A stretch of DNA of 64,000 nt from JAGVPT01 sp963827085 (GTDB lineage Bacteria; Bacteroidota; Ignavibacteria; UBA10030; UBA8401), in contig CAWGZY010000003.1 in the NCBI GenBank assembly GCA_963827085.1, positions 434,001-498,000 on the forward strand, given 5' to 3'. This document shows, piece by piece, positions 15,715-28,903 of this stretch. The translations under genes were made by a program, and so were the position numbers. The notes beneath the pieces are model-generated. The model saw nothing but the letters and a program-made list of their open reading frames with translations, was not told the origin of the DNA and made no database searches. Each line of letters starts with the position of its first letter. The first letter of the stretch is position 1.

Positions 15715-16501
15715 CTTTGAAGTTGAAGATTATCGTGCACACTTGGTCGAGTGCCGGTTGAGCGCTTTGTAATGACTGAAATCTCCACAACCGCACTTCT
15801 TTGATTGCGGCATTTTCCAACCGGGTATCCCCTTTCCGCAGCGGCTGAATCGATTTAACCGTCCCTCTCGGCTGAACTACTACACGCAGCTTGATCTGTG
15901 CGTCGACATTGACGCCGGGCGGATATTTCGGCAAATCGCCGGAAATCAGATTTCGGCTTCTTCCACCGGCCCACTGGACATTGTACGAAATATTATCTCC
16001 AATGGAACTCCCGGCTCCGCCGGCATTGAACGGCGACGCAACCTCTGAACCGGTTGGAATGCCTGGCGTTCCGACAGCATTTTTATCTCCGCCTGGAAAT
16101 CCGAGCGATGAGGACGCCGGTGCTTCACGTTGGACATCGGCCATCCCTTTTCTTTCTCCGGGCATTGCTATTGGATTATCGTTCGCCTCCAATTTTTTTG
16201 TAGGTCTCGAATTAACAATTTCATCGGAAGGAAGCGTATTCTGTTGTGTCGGGAGGTCAACGCCAACCCCGGTTGCAACAACACCGGCCTGACCGATTGG
16301 AGGAGGCGGAGTGCCTTCAGGTAACACATCCCCCTTTGGCATTGGTCCGAAGGACGATGCTATACCTCCTCCAAACGAAAATTCGACAAATTCCTGTTGT
16401 TGTGAATCCGGCTGCGATGGGCGAACGAGAAAAAAAATAAAAGCAGCAGCGATGTGAAGAACGATGGAGCCGGTCCAGCCGAAGGTCGTTTCGCGCGTCA
16501 T
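15707..16501 (-). CDS. tonB: TonB-family energy transducer
   Basis: A 264-residue protein: a short cytoplasmic N-terminus, one membrane anchor (about residues 11-26, SIVLHIAAAFIFFLV), a long Pro/Gly/Ser-rich periplasmic linker, and a C-terminal TonB/TolA-like domain (about 190-264). The C-terminal domain has INAQ-like DAQIKLRVVVQPRGTVKSIQ and ends in a final beta strand TIIFNFKVK. With ExbB and ExbD upstream it should carry proton-motive energy to an outer-membrane partner, probably the barrel protein of the same operon. It is last in the operon; the ATG is at 16501. Confidence 0.82.
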   Translation of the reverse strand: MTRETTFGWTGSIVLHIAAAFIFFLVRPSQPDSQQQEFVEFSFGGGIASSFGPMPKGDVLPEGTPPPPIGQAGVVATGVGVDLPTQQNTLPSDEIVNSRPTKKLEANDNPIAMPGERKGMADVQREAPASSSLGFPGGDKNAVGTPGIPTGSEVASPFNAGGAGSSIGDNISYNVQWAGGRSRNLISGDLPKYPPGVNVDAQIKLRVVVQPRGTVKSIQPLRKGDTRLENAAIKEVRLWRFQSLQSAQPALDQVCTIIFNFKVK

Positions 16502-16511
16502 AGCTCTTACC

Positions 16512-16925
16512 TTACTGTCCAGTCGGCGTCGTGGCTTCCGTTGCGATCATGAATCGTTGAGCGCCAACGCCCTTGGCGATGTCGATCAAATCGACGGCGC
16601 TCTGCAACGATACCGATTGATCAGCACGAACCACGATGACATGATCGCGGTCGCGGTCGATGATGGGGATGAGCTTCTGTGCGAGAGTCGTTTTGGTAAC
16701 TTCTTCGTTGCCCAGAAAAATCCTCCCCGTCCCTGTCAGCGTCACAACGGACTGCCGGTCAGACTGCACCTCGCCCGTTTGCATTTTCGGGAGCTGGACT
16801 TTGATTCCGGGTGTTACAACGAACGACCATGAGAGAAGAAAAAAGATGAGCCACTGCATCACCATATCGGCGAACGATGCGTAGTTAAATGCAGGATTGA
16901 ACTTGTTCCGCGGTGTAAATTTCAT
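16512..16925 (-). CDS. exbD: ExbD/TolR-type biopolymer transport protein
   Basis: A 137-residue protein with a single N-terminal membrane helix that contains the essential proton-carrying aspartate (FADMVMQWLIFFLL, Asp about residue 20), then a periplasmic domain with GKIQVQLP-like IKVQLPKMQTGE and VIVVRADQSV. It works with ExbB in a proton-driven motor. It lies 14 bases after exbB and 10 before tonB. Confidence 0.9.
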   Translation of the reverse strand: MKFTPRNKFNPAFNYASFADMVMQWLIFFLLSWSFVVTPGIKVQLPKMQTGEVQSDRQSVVTLTGTGRIFLGNEEVTKTTLAQKLIPIIDRDRDHVIVVRADQSVSLQSAVDLIDIAKGVGAQRFMIATEATTPTGQ

Positions 16926-16939
16926 TTGCTTACAGACTC

Positions 16940-17647
16940 TTAGTCTTTCGGTTCAAAGAATTCGTCCTCTTCTGAGAACACCTTTCTCACACGCTGTTCT
17001 TTATTGACCGTATGAGCAGGCTCGGCCGCAGGGTGCGCTACAGGTTTCAAGAAACCGAGAAATTCATCCGTCGAGGCCTCCAGTGAAAACGTAACCTGGC
17101 TTACTCTTCCCACGAAATAGTTATAGAAACCTAACGCTGGGATACCGACAACGAGCCCGAAAGCACTGGAGAGCATCGCTTCCCAGATTCCCCCCGCAAG
17201 ATTCCCTGAATTCACATTTCCCCCGAGCATCTCAATCGTGCGGAAGGCATTAATCATTCCAACAACCGTCCCGAGAAATCCGAGCATCGGCCCGATGCCT
17301 GCGATGTTCGCAAGGATCCCAAGATGATTTTCGAGATGGTTAACCTCTTCCTTCCCGGCAGATTCAATTGTCGCCCGTACGGCTTCGGTGCCGCTCTCTA
17401 TACTGGCGATTCCTTTGCGAAGGACAATCGGTACGGAAGCGTTGCTTTGCGAGCAGGCATTGAGAGCACCGACAACATCGTTCCGCGACAACGCACTGCG
17501 CAATTTGAGCATGAGCGGCTTCGGATCGAATTTTGCCCTTCGCAGAACGATGAAACGCTCGAAGATAATCGCCACCGCGAGAAGAGAACAAAAAAGGATC
17601 GGCCACATCACGATCCCACCCTTCAAAAAAAGCTCAAGTAGATTCAT
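16940..17647 (-). CDS. exbB: ExbB/TolQ-type proton channel protein
   Basis: Three membrane helices. The family signatures GIGPMLGFLGTVVGMINAF and GIWEAMLSSAFGLVVGIPAL lie in the second and third helices. The ATG at 17647 is preferred over the one 18 bases upstream because AGGAGA sits five bases before it. The product has 235 residues. The C-terminus has an acidic tail (FSEEDEFFEPKD). It forms the stator of the TonB motor with ExbD. Confidence 0.92.
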   Translation of the reverse strand: MNLLELFLKGGIVMWPILFCSLLAVAIIFERFIVLRRAKFDPKPLMLKLRSALSRNDVVGALNACSQSNASVPIVLRKGIASIESGTEAVRATIESAGKEEVNHLENHLGILANIAGIGPMLGFLGTVVGMINAFRTIEMLGGNVNSGNLAGGIWEAMLSSAFGLVVGIPALGFYNYFVGRVSQVTFSLEASTDEFLGFLKPVAHPAAEPAHTVNKEQRVRKVFSEEDEFFEPKD

Positions 17648-17672
17648 CAATTCTCCTGTGCGCAATGAAGAT

Positions 17673-18323
17673 TTATTTACTCAAGCGGACAACCCAATAG
17701 CCGCTTTCAAGCATGTGTGCGATTTTCTCGGCAGAACTGCGTGCCGCTCTATCGCTGTCATACCGTCCAACGTAGACACGGAAGCGTTTTTCCCTCCCCC
17801 AAACATTAGCTTTTTCAACAAATGCCGGATAGCCTGCCCGCGTCATAACATCTGCTTCGATCTTTGCTTTTTGCTCACTCGACCATGACGATACCTGAAC
17901 ACTGTAACGTCCGTTCTCCGACATCGGAATCTTCGGAGCGGCATTTACCGAGGCCATCCCGGCCGTCGACGATTTCGCACTTGCCGTCGAAGCCGTTTTT
18001 TTATCGGCACCCATAGCCGGCTTTTCCTTGAATTCTACCAAACCCTCATTCTCAGGGACAGCCGCAGCTACAGCCGCAGTATCTTCGACAGCGGGCGGCG
18101 GTGCAACAACGACCGGTGCGGCTTTTTTCTTGCCGATAATTCCGGCTTTGTTCAACGCATAGTATCCTCCGCCGAGAAGTATGACCACCACAAGCACGAT
18201 GACAACCGGCATTGGCAAACCCGCAATTTTCTTGCCTCCCGATCCATCGCCGCCGGGCTTCCCGGTCGGCCTCACTCCTGCCATCGGTGCAGGAGCACCC
18301 GCTTTAAGATTGAGATTAGGCAT
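17673..18323 (-). CDS. Membrane-anchored SPOR-domain protein
   Basis: A 216-residue protein: a Gly/Pro-rich cytoplasmic N-terminus, one membrane helix (about 37-58, PMPVVIVLVVVILLGGGYYA), a Pro/Ala linker, and a C-terminal SPOR domain (about 140-216, YSVQVSSWSSEQKAKIEADV through RVYVGRYDS). SPOR domains bind septal peptidoglycan stripped of stem peptides. A strong AGGAGG site precedes the ATG at 18323. Its place in an ExbBD-TonB operon suggests that the motor is tied to the cell wall or the division site. Confidence 0.85.
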   Translation of the reverse strand: MPNLNLKAGAPAPMAGVRPTGKPGGDGSGGKKIAGLPMPVVIVLVVVILLGGGYYALNKAGIIGKKKAAPVVVAPPPAVEDTAAVAAAVPENEGLVEFKEKPAMGADKKTASTASAKSSTAGMASVNAAPKIPMSENGRYSVQVSSWSSEQKAKIEADVMTRAGYPAFVEKANVWGREKRFRVYVGRYDSDRAARSSAEKIAHMLESGYWVVRLSK

Positions 18324-18370
18324 GTTGTACTACCTCCTTCCTATGTGAAAAAAAGAGACTATTTTTCCAA

Positions 18371-20056
18371 TCACCAAGTGTACGTTACGCCGAAAGAAAT
18401 GAACAACGGCCGCTCAACATATCCATCCCACACATAGTATTGCCGGTCTAATATATTATCCACTTGCATAACTGCACGGAGGTTCTTCAGGAGTTGATAC
18501 TCTCCCTTACCCCCGACGTCAACATATCCTGCATTCGCACCTGAGTGTGCAAAATCTTTCCACCGCTTGGAGAAATATTCCGCGAAAATCTCTGCAGCAA
18601 TACCGCTGCTGAACAAACGGCGATACACACCGCTCACTGTGAACATCGGAATATTCGGGACAGCATTTGACGAATCCTTCGCTTGCGTAGAATTTACAGA
18701 GCCTGCAAACGTAGCCGAATTCTCCCGGGAAAAAGTGTATGAACCTTCCACTTCAAGCCGCGTTACCGCTACCTTGGGAAGATACATAACATCCCAGACT
18801 TTTGCACTATTTAATTCAATAAAAACGGGAAAATTTTGGACTGAGCTGTACGACAGGAAGCCGTTTCCATAAAATTTATCGCTGAACGTGTATTCCGAAC
18901 CGAACGTCAATGCGAACGGGACTTCACTTGGCCTCAGTTCTTCCCTATTCTGAATATATTTATCGGAATTAACAAGCGAGGCAAGGGTATTCCTTTCTAC
19001 TGTCGGCGCTATCGAAAGGTACACCGTTGCCGCATCGTTCATAAAATAGCGGAGCTGGGCGCCGGGATACAATCTTCCGCTCGCGACCGAAAGATTTCCC
19101 CTATAGATAAACTGCTGGACCGTCAGCGTTGCCTGCAGTTCGGGGAAAAGAAATTTTTCCCCCGAAAAACGCAGGTCAAACCACTCGGGTACATGTGTTT
19201 CGATAGTCGAAGGGATCTGCATGGAAACGTCCGACAAAACATACTCCATTGAGCCGCGCAGTTGAATGTCGCTTTTTCGGGTTGACGCGGAAACCAACAC
19301 TCCAAAATCATTTTGTGAAGAATTAACCGAGTCGTCCAACGACGTTCCTTTCCATGAAAGAGCCGCCGAATAATCGATCGCATTATCAAGGTTGTCGCTG
19401 GCAGCCGTCCGTGAAGCGAGTCCAAGATTAAGGTTCACATCGTTCAGCGTCCTCAGCTGCGACGGCACTGCAGAACCGTACGCCCGGTATGTTTGTCCGG
19501 AGAAATTTAACCCGCCGTTCAATCTGCTGCCGGCGATAATGCCAAACGATTGAGGGGAAAGATAATCACCCTGCATTCCGAATCCGGTTTTTTGCCAGTT
19601 TGCATCCGTTACCTGTCCGCTACTCGACGCATAATTTGCGTGAAATAAAACTCCTCCACTGTCGTAATTCTTCCCAAACCATCCTTCCATGTACGGCGAT
19701 GTGTAATTGCCCATCCCTCCCAACACTTTTCCGTTCATTTGGCCGGCCGGCCCGGTGAAGTCTTTCTGCAGCTTCACTTCCTCATTGATCCCCGCATCTT
19801 TTCGCCCCGGCATCGGTGAACCGGGAACATAAACATTGTCCTCCTCAAAAATGGATTTGGTTGAGACAGGAAGGTCGATCGTTTCCTGCCCCGTGATAAG
19901 AAATTCAGGAAGGTCAATTTTGGGAAGCGGTACCTCAGTCTGGTCCGGCACTGCAGCATCGCGTTGCGCCGGCTCTTTTTTTTCCTGCGCAGAGAGAGAA
20001 GCAATCAAAAAAAATGGCATCATAATCAAGAGACTATGAAGACGGAACATGTTCAT
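18371..20056 (-). CDS. TonB-dependent-receptor-like outer-membrane barrel without plug
   Basis: A 561-residue protein with a signal peptide (about 1-23, ending SLSAQ), a proline-rich N-terminal stretch with PEFLITGQETIDLP that could act as a TonB box, then a continuous set of amphipathic beta strands. It ends VDNILDRQYYVWDGYVERP and ...SFGVTYTW, the terminal pattern of TonB-dependent receptors with an aromatic last residue. No plug domain is seen and the length is below a normal receptor. Its start codon overlaps the stop of the TPR gene (TGATG), so translation is coupled. Confidence 0.75.
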   Translation of the reverse strand: MNMFRLHSLLIMMPFFLIASLSAQEKKEPAQRDAAVPDQTEVPLPKIDLPEFLITGQETIDLPVSTKSIFEEDNVYVPGSPMPGRKDAGINEEVKLQKDFTGPAGQMNGKVLGGMGNYTSPYMEGWFGKNYDSGGVLFHANYASSSGQVTDANWQKTGFGMQGDYLSPQSFGIIAGSRLNGGLNFSGQTYRAYGSAVPSQLRTLNDVNLNLGLASRTAASDNLDNAIDYSAALSWKGTSLDDSVNSSQNDFGVLVSASTRKSDIQLRGSMEYVLSDVSMQIPSTIETHVPEWFDLRFSGEKFLFPELQATLTVQQFIYRGNLSVASGRLYPGAQLRYFMNDAATVYLSIAPTVERNTLASLVNSDKYIQNREELRPSEVPFALTFGSEYTFSDKFYGNGFLSYSSVQNFPVFIELNSAKVWDVMYLPKVAVTRLEVEGSYTFSRENSATFAGSVNSTQAKDSSNAVPNIPMFTVSGVYRRLFSSGIAAEIFAEYFSKRWKDFAHSGANAGYVDVGGKGEYQLLKNLRAVMQVDNILDRQYYVWDGYVERPLFISFGVTYTW

Positions 20057-23000
20057 CAGAGCTGCTCCAGCTTCCGAAGTCTTTGCTCGGCTTCCGCAGC
20101 AAGTTCACCCCCCTGTTTGATGACAATATTGTACGCTTCTTTTGCTTTTTGTTTTTGATTTGTTTTTTCGTAGCAATCGCCAAGATTGAAGTATGCTTTT
20201 GTGATCCAATCCTCCGCCGACGGGAACACATACTTCACCCTTAGAAATGAAAGAATTGCCTCGGAATAATTGTTGGACGATTGTTGTGTAACACCTAAGG
20301 CATACTGTGCTTCGGCGCCAAGTTCGTCCGTCCGGTTTGTAGCAACAGCTTTGAAGTACTCCAACGCGCGAGTATAATTTTCCACAGATTGATTCATCCA
20401 TCCGAGTGCCACCCTGCTCCTGTCGCTTGCAGCGGATTTCGGATACTGCGTAATCGTCGCTTCGAACTTTCTGACGGCGTCATCGGTCTGATTCGTGGAT
20501 TTCAGCACGACCCCTTGCTGGTACGAGGCATCAGCAGCCTCGTCCGATTTCGGATATTGCTCCTGAATTTTCGCGAACGAAGCAAGCGCTTCGGTAGGTT
20601 TTCCTTCTTGAGCGTAAACGCCCCCTTCTTCGAACAATGCGGTGCTTGCGAGCTTGCTGGACGGGTACTTTGCCGCGATCGTTTGAAACGCGTCATGCGC
20701 CGCCGGATTGTTGTTCAACGCAGCGTAACATTTTCCCGTCCAGTAATATGCATCGGGCGCCAGTTTGCTCTTCGGAAATTTTTGAAGAAATTCCTGATAT
20801 GCCTTAACGGCGTCATCATATTGTTTCTGGCTAAAATAGATGTCCGCTTTCTTGTAGAACAATTCGTCCGCAGTCCTTGCAGAGGGATTATTTTTTATGT
20901 AGTCATCGATTGAGCGAACTGCGTCCGCGGGCTTGTCAAGCAAAACGTAACAGGTACTGGATGCCGTTGACCGCGTCGCTCGCATACGCGGACCCGGGAA
21001 ATTTCGTTGCAACACTCTGGTATGCCTGGATCGCCTCGGTATATTTTTCCAGATTGTAGTACGAATCTCCAATGCTGTAGTATGCCTTGGGAAGAAGCTC
21101 GCTTTTCGGATACCGCGAAATAAGAGTTTGGAATATACCGATCGCTTTGTCGTATTTTTTCGACTGAAAATATATCCATCCGATGCCGTATTCAGCCTCG
21201 GCTGCGAGGCCGGAATTGGGGAATCGTGATATAAGGTCTTCAAAATCCTTTATGCCGGTATCGAATTTGTCGGATTTGTATTCGGATTGAGCAAGCTGAT
21301 AATATGCGTAATCGATTCCATCTTTCGCAGGAAAGGACTGAATCGCCCCCCGGTAAGCGCCGGCTGCGTTTGCATATTCTTTCATGTAATAATATGAATC
21401 GCCGAGTCTCAGCTGTGCATCGAACGCAAACTGCGATGAGCCTCCGCTGCTTAACACTTTCACGAAAGTTTCCGCTGCGTCCTTATATTTCCCTTGCTTA
21501 AAGTAGCTCCACGCGAGACCGTATCGCGCGTCCGGAATTTTCGGCTGCCCCGCCCCTTGCTTGATAAATTGACCGTAATACTTCTCTGCATCCGCAAACT
21601 GACCGGCCTGGAAATTTGATTCCCCCGCCCAGAAGAATGCTTCAATAGCTTTTGCATGCTGCGGATGTTCTTTCAAGAAAGAAGCAAACAACGCTGCGGC
21701 ATCCGAGTACTTCTGTAATTTGTACAGCGCCCAGGCTTCCTGGAAAGCCGCATCTCCTTTCACCGAATCGTTCGCAGGACCAACGCCTTTGACTGCGTGA
21801 AAAGCCTTTGCTGCCTCTTCGTAGTTCTTCTTCGCGATGTACGATTCTCCAAGCATTCGGTAAGCGTCAGGAGCCGCATCCCCGGACGGGTATTTCTTCG
21901 GCACCTGTTCAAAAAAAGAGATAGCCGCATCATAATCCTTTTGTTCGTAATGAATCATCCCCGATTCGAACAGAGCATTATCCGCATATTCGCCGCTGGG
22001 GCGTGAAGTAATCACTTGATTGAATATCTCCAGCGCTTTTTTTGTGTCGCCCGACAGCCGAACGGATTGAGCTTCGCGGAAAAGCGAATTGTAGGCGACA
22101 TCGTCTGCTCCTGCAGCAAGATCGCCAAATACGGCAGTGGCCTTAGTGAAATCATTTGTCTTCAGATACGTCCAGCCTATTGAGTAGCTCACGGTGCGCA
22201 CAAGCGGATTCAACGGATAGTCCTTACAAAACTCTTGATAAAGAGCCCGCGCTTTCGCAAAATCCTGCAGATTATAGTAGTCCTCCGCGGTACAATAATC
22301 GGCTTCGGCTTTTTCTGTTGAATCTGTGATTGAAGGTTTTGCCGATGCAAGATAATCGATGCTCTTCTGAAATTGTCCGCTTTTGCTGTAGCACTCGCCG
22401 ATACGAACGGCTGTCGTAGAACGTAGGTCGCTCTGCTTCTTTTCGCCCAACAGCCTTTGATAAAATCCAATCGCCTTTTGATAATCCTTTTGCCGTTCTG
22501 CCGCCCAGCCCAGTGAGTACAATGCGTAGTCGGCAAGTTTATTTGCGGGGTACTTTTCAGCGCTGATTGTATAGTACTTTGAAGCCGAAGCAAAATCGTC
22601 AGTTTTGAAGTATGCCTCGCCGATCCAATATGACGCTTCACCCGCGAGGTCGGTCTCCCCATAACTTTCAACAATTTCCTTGTAAAATGGAATGGCATCA
22701 ATAAAATGATGAAGCTTGAAATTGGCTTCTCCAAGCCTGAACAATGCATCGGGGCGGAGTTTGTGTCTCGGAAACTCGCGAGTGAACGATTTTAGCACGG
22801 AAATCGCCTCGTCGTAATTTCCCATCGCATACCGGCATTCAGCATACAAAAAAATCGCATCGGGACGCTTGGAACTGGCGGGATACTGATCTATGAACTT
22901 CTGAAATTGGTCGGAGGCGAGCTGGTATAGTTTGTCCTGGTATAGCCCGAACGCAAACGCGTAGTCCTGCTCCTCCTGAATTCCTGCGGTGCTGCTTTGA

Positions 23001-23071
23001 GCGGCTAGCGGGCGAAGAGGAATGCTGATGAACAGCATAACAATGAGCGAAAGATGAACAATTTTTGCCAC
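20056..23071 (-). pseudogene. Giant secreted TPR protein with a +1 frameshift
   Basis: Starts at GTG 23071 with a signal peptide (IVMLFISIPLRPLAAQ), then tandem TPR units with the theme YPxSxxAxDAxYxxGxxYxxxxxYxxAIxxY. It resembles YbgF/CpoB-like and gliding-associated TPR proteins. One frame runs to 20936 (711 residues). The homologous continuation CYVLLDKPADAVRSIDDY starts in the next frame and runs to 20056. An extra G (one of two at 20953/20954) after AVNGIQY causes the break; without it the product would be about 1004 residues. First gene of the TonB-ExbBD operon and a paralogue of the protein at 46659. It is either a real mutation or a sequence error. Confidence 0.78.
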
Positions 23072-23121
23072 TAAAGGCCTTTTGCTCTGGAAAGTGTCAT
23101 TTAAAGTAAAGGTTTTAATAG

Positions 23122-23166
23122 ATGTATTAACCTAATCAATTTAATACATAGGAGGGTATGTGTCAA
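23122..23166 (-). promoter_or_regulatory. Promoter and palindrome upstream of the TPR-TonB operon
   Basis: On the minus strand TTGACA (23166-23161), 17 bases, then TAAATT (23143-23138). A perfect inverted repeat ATGTATTAA (23122-23130) / TTAATACAT (23141-23149) with a 10-base spacer covers the -10 box, as a repressor operator would. Confidence 0.5.
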
Positions 23167-23428
23167 GGGGAGGGGGAGAGTTGTGATTTCCGACATTTGA
23201 GGCTATTTTGGGCGGACAGCCCGAACGTCAGCCGAGTCGATCTTTTATTTAAAAAGTTGTGACGAAAAAATCAAACATTCTCGAAAGAATCTTCTTACGC
23301 AGTTATTGTTGCATCCCCTTGATGCTTCGAATACTATCTGAGAGGTAAATGCTAATGATTGAAGCCGTGTTGATTTGACCCGTTAACGACCACGACACCG
23401 TTGCGGTGCCACACTTGCCATCACGAAC
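23167..23428. other. Intergenic region after carB, no gene seen
   Basis: Contains a short hairpin CACCG/CGGTG (23398-23410) just after the carB stop without a T-run, and a GGGAGGGGGAGAG tract near 23168. No ORF with coding character on either strand. Confidence 0.5.
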
Positions 23429-26710
<3,282 letters not shown>

Positions 26711-26742
26711 TGACAAAAGCAGGGTAGTTTTAGGTACACAAA

Positions 26743-26770
26743 AACCTGACGGCTCTAAGCACGTCAGGTT
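26743..26770 (-). terminator. Terminator-like hairpin 32 bases upstream of the carB start
   Basis: Minus-strand arms AACCTGACG and CGTCAGGTT, a perfect 9-bp stem with loop TGCTTAGAGC, followed by TTT. It could terminate transcription from cstA or act as an attenuator in the carB leader. No anti-terminator was identified. Confidence 0.55.
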
Positions 26771-26925
26771 CATTTCACATCGTCATAATGATACGAAAAT
26801 TTTTGGTAGATTTCAATTTACGAATGGAAAATATTTGAAAACAAAATTGTGCAAATCAGAGATCGCAGCTTCGATTGCTCAAGAGGATGAACTCACAGCT
26901 TCCATAGAACTCCTCCGTTGATTTT

Positions 26926-28779
26926 TTAGCAACACCCGAATTCAGGCGGGTCATTCTTCCCGTTCGGAGCATAGACCAGATGGCCCCCGGTAAAATACTC
27001 TTTCTTCACCAGGATTAGGTACCAGCGTCTGGCAGAATCAACCAAAATGATCGCAGCGCAGAGCATAATGATTACCGTGAGAAGAGAATTCAAATACCCC
27101 TGAAACCTCGTCGCCGGATTGTCCGTCATCGGAAGAAAATTATCGGTGATATTGAGAAAACCCGCAGAGAAGGTGGTGATGGAGACGAACACAAGCGGCA
27201 CCATTGCCACCCAGACATATCTCTGTTTTCCCGAGTTGATGATTGCCGTCGCTGCAACACACAATGCCACGCTTGCAAGCAGCTGGTTCGCCACGCCGAA
27301 CATAGGCCAGATACTGCTGATGTTTCCCGTATGGATGAAATATGCCCAGGAACAAACGATGAATCCGGTAGAAAGAAGTGTCCCCGGCATCCAATCCGTT
27401 CTTTCAAACGGTTTGTAAAACTTGCCGATAAACTCCTGCACGAGAAACCTGCCGACGCGTGTTCCGGCATCGATTGTCGTGAGGATGAACAGCGCCTCGA
27501 ACATAATAGCGAAATGGTACCAGTATGACATCAGGCCTTTCATCCCTGGCAATGCAGTAAAGATTTGCGCGAACCCAACGGCAAGAGACACTGCCCCGCC
27601 GGGGCGCCCTGCGATGCTCTCGCCGACTTCCCGCGCAAGCTCCGCCAGATTTACCGTCGGAATGCCCATGGCGGAAAATTTCTGAGCGGGAACATTGATC
27701 GCAAAATAATCTCCCGGGAACAACGAACTTGCCGCGACCAAGGCTATGATCCCGACCAATCCTTCCATGAGCATCGCACCGTACCCAATCATCCGGGCGT
27801 CGCTTTCTTTATCGAGCATTTTCGGCGTTGTGCCGGATGAAACGAGCGCATGGAATCCGGAAATTGCCCCGCACGCTATCGTCACAAAAACGAACGGGAA
27901 AATTTTCCCAGGAATAATCGGTCCACCTCCATGGATAAAGTCCGTCACCATCGGCATTTTTAACTCCGGCATGACAACAAATACACCCACCACAAGAGCG
28001 GCGATCGTTCCGATTTTCATGTACGAACTTAAATAGTCCCGCGGGGCAAGAAGCAGCCACACGGGAAGAATCGAGGCAACAAATCCGTACGCCGCCATCA
28101 GGTTGATGATCCCTGTTCTTGAAAAAGTAAAATACGGCTCGAGCCATGAGCCCGGGATGTAACTCCCCACGAAAACAGAAATGAGAACGCCGATAACGCC
28201 GATAACGCTCGCTTCGGCAATTTTTCCCTTCCGAATTTTATACATGTAGAGTCCGACAAACAACGCAAGAGGAATTGTCATCGCAATGGTAAATGTTCCC
28301 CATGCGCTGTCGTGAAGAGCATTCGCAACCGCAAGTCCCAGTCCGGCCAGAGCGATGATCACGATAAAGAGAATGGCGATGGATGCAATAACCCCTGAAA
28401 GCGGGCTTACTTCGTGCCTGGCAATTTCAGCAAGCGATTTTCCGTTGCGGCGGATTGAGAGGCCGAGAATAAGAAAATCGTGCACGGCGCCGCCGAGCAC
28501 AACCCCAATCAACAGCCACAAAAATCCGGGAAGAAATCCGAATTGTGCCGCGAGAACAGGACCAATAAGCGGCCCGGCCCCTGAGATGGCGGCGAAATGA
28601 TGGCCAAACAATACCCACTTATTTGTCGGGATGTAATTGCTTCCATCGGTAAAAACATGCGCAGGCGTCGTCCGGCTGTCATTCAGCGCAATGACCTTTG
28701 CCGCGATGAACGCGCTGTAGTAGCGGTACATAATTGCCATCACGCACATGGCACCGAGCAAAAATGGAAAAGCGTTCAT
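26926..28779 (-). CDS. cstA: Carbon starvation protein CstA (pyruvate/peptide transporter)
   Basis: Large inner-membrane protein of 617 residues with about 16 helices. Family hallmarks: PTNKWVLFGHHFAAISGAGPLIGPVLAAQFG near residue 52 (conserved HH), GGAVHDFLILGLSIRRNGKSL, and a C-terminal SARRWYLILVKKEYF. CstA proteins import pyruvate or peptides during carbon limitation. The ATG is at 28779. It stands alone between yraN and carB on the same strand; no regulatory site is recognised. Confidence 0.94.
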   Translation of the reverse strand: MNAFPFLLGAMCVMAIMYRYYSAFIAAKVIALNDSRTTPAHVFTDGSNYIPTNKWVLFGHHFAAISGAGPLIGPVLAAQFGFLPGFLWLLIGVVLGGAVHDFLILGLSIRRNGKSLAEIARHEVSPLSGVIASIAILFIVIIALAGLGLAVANALHDSAWGTFTIAMTIPLALFVGLYMYKIRKGKIAEASVIGVIGVLISVFVGSYIPGSWLEPYFTFSRTGIINLMAAYGFVASILPVWLLLAPRDYLSSYMKIGTIAALVVGVFVVMPELKMPMVTDFIHGGGPIIPGKIFPFVFVTIACGAISGFHALVSSGTTPKMLDKESDARMIGYGAMLMEGLVGIIALVAASSLFPGDYFAINVPAQKFSAMGIPTVNLAELAREVGESIAGRPGGAVSLAVGFAQIFTALPGMKGLMSYWYHFAIMFEALFILTTIDAGTRVGRFLVQEFIGKFYKPFERTDWMPGTLLSTGFIVCSWAYFIHTGNISSIWPMFGVANQLLASVALCVAATAIINSGKQRYVWVAMVPLVFVSITTFSAGFLNITDNFLPMTDNPATRFQGYLNSLLTVIIMLCAAIILVDSARRWYLILVKKEYFTGGHLVYAPNGKNDPPEFGCC

Positions 28780-28816
28780 ACCGTCATGAAGTTTTTGTGA
28801 GTTGGTTCATTGGTTT

Positions 28817-28903
28817 CATTTTCAATTTTCGATTTGCAATTTACGATTTAAGATATAACCAGTAGAAAAACAATTGAAAATTGCAAATTGTAAATTGAAA
28901 ATG
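28817..28903. repeat. AT-rich inverted quasi-repeat flush with the yraN stop
   Basis: Left arm words CATTTTCAATTTTCGATTTG and right arm words AAATTGTAAATTGAAAATG are inverted copies, each built from a repeated CAATTT unit. It ends one base before the yraN stop codon. Confidence 0.55.

Noticed and set aside
26743..26770. PyrR binding site in the carB leader
   Set aside because: The loop TGCTTAGAGC does not match the PyrR-binding loop consensus I know.
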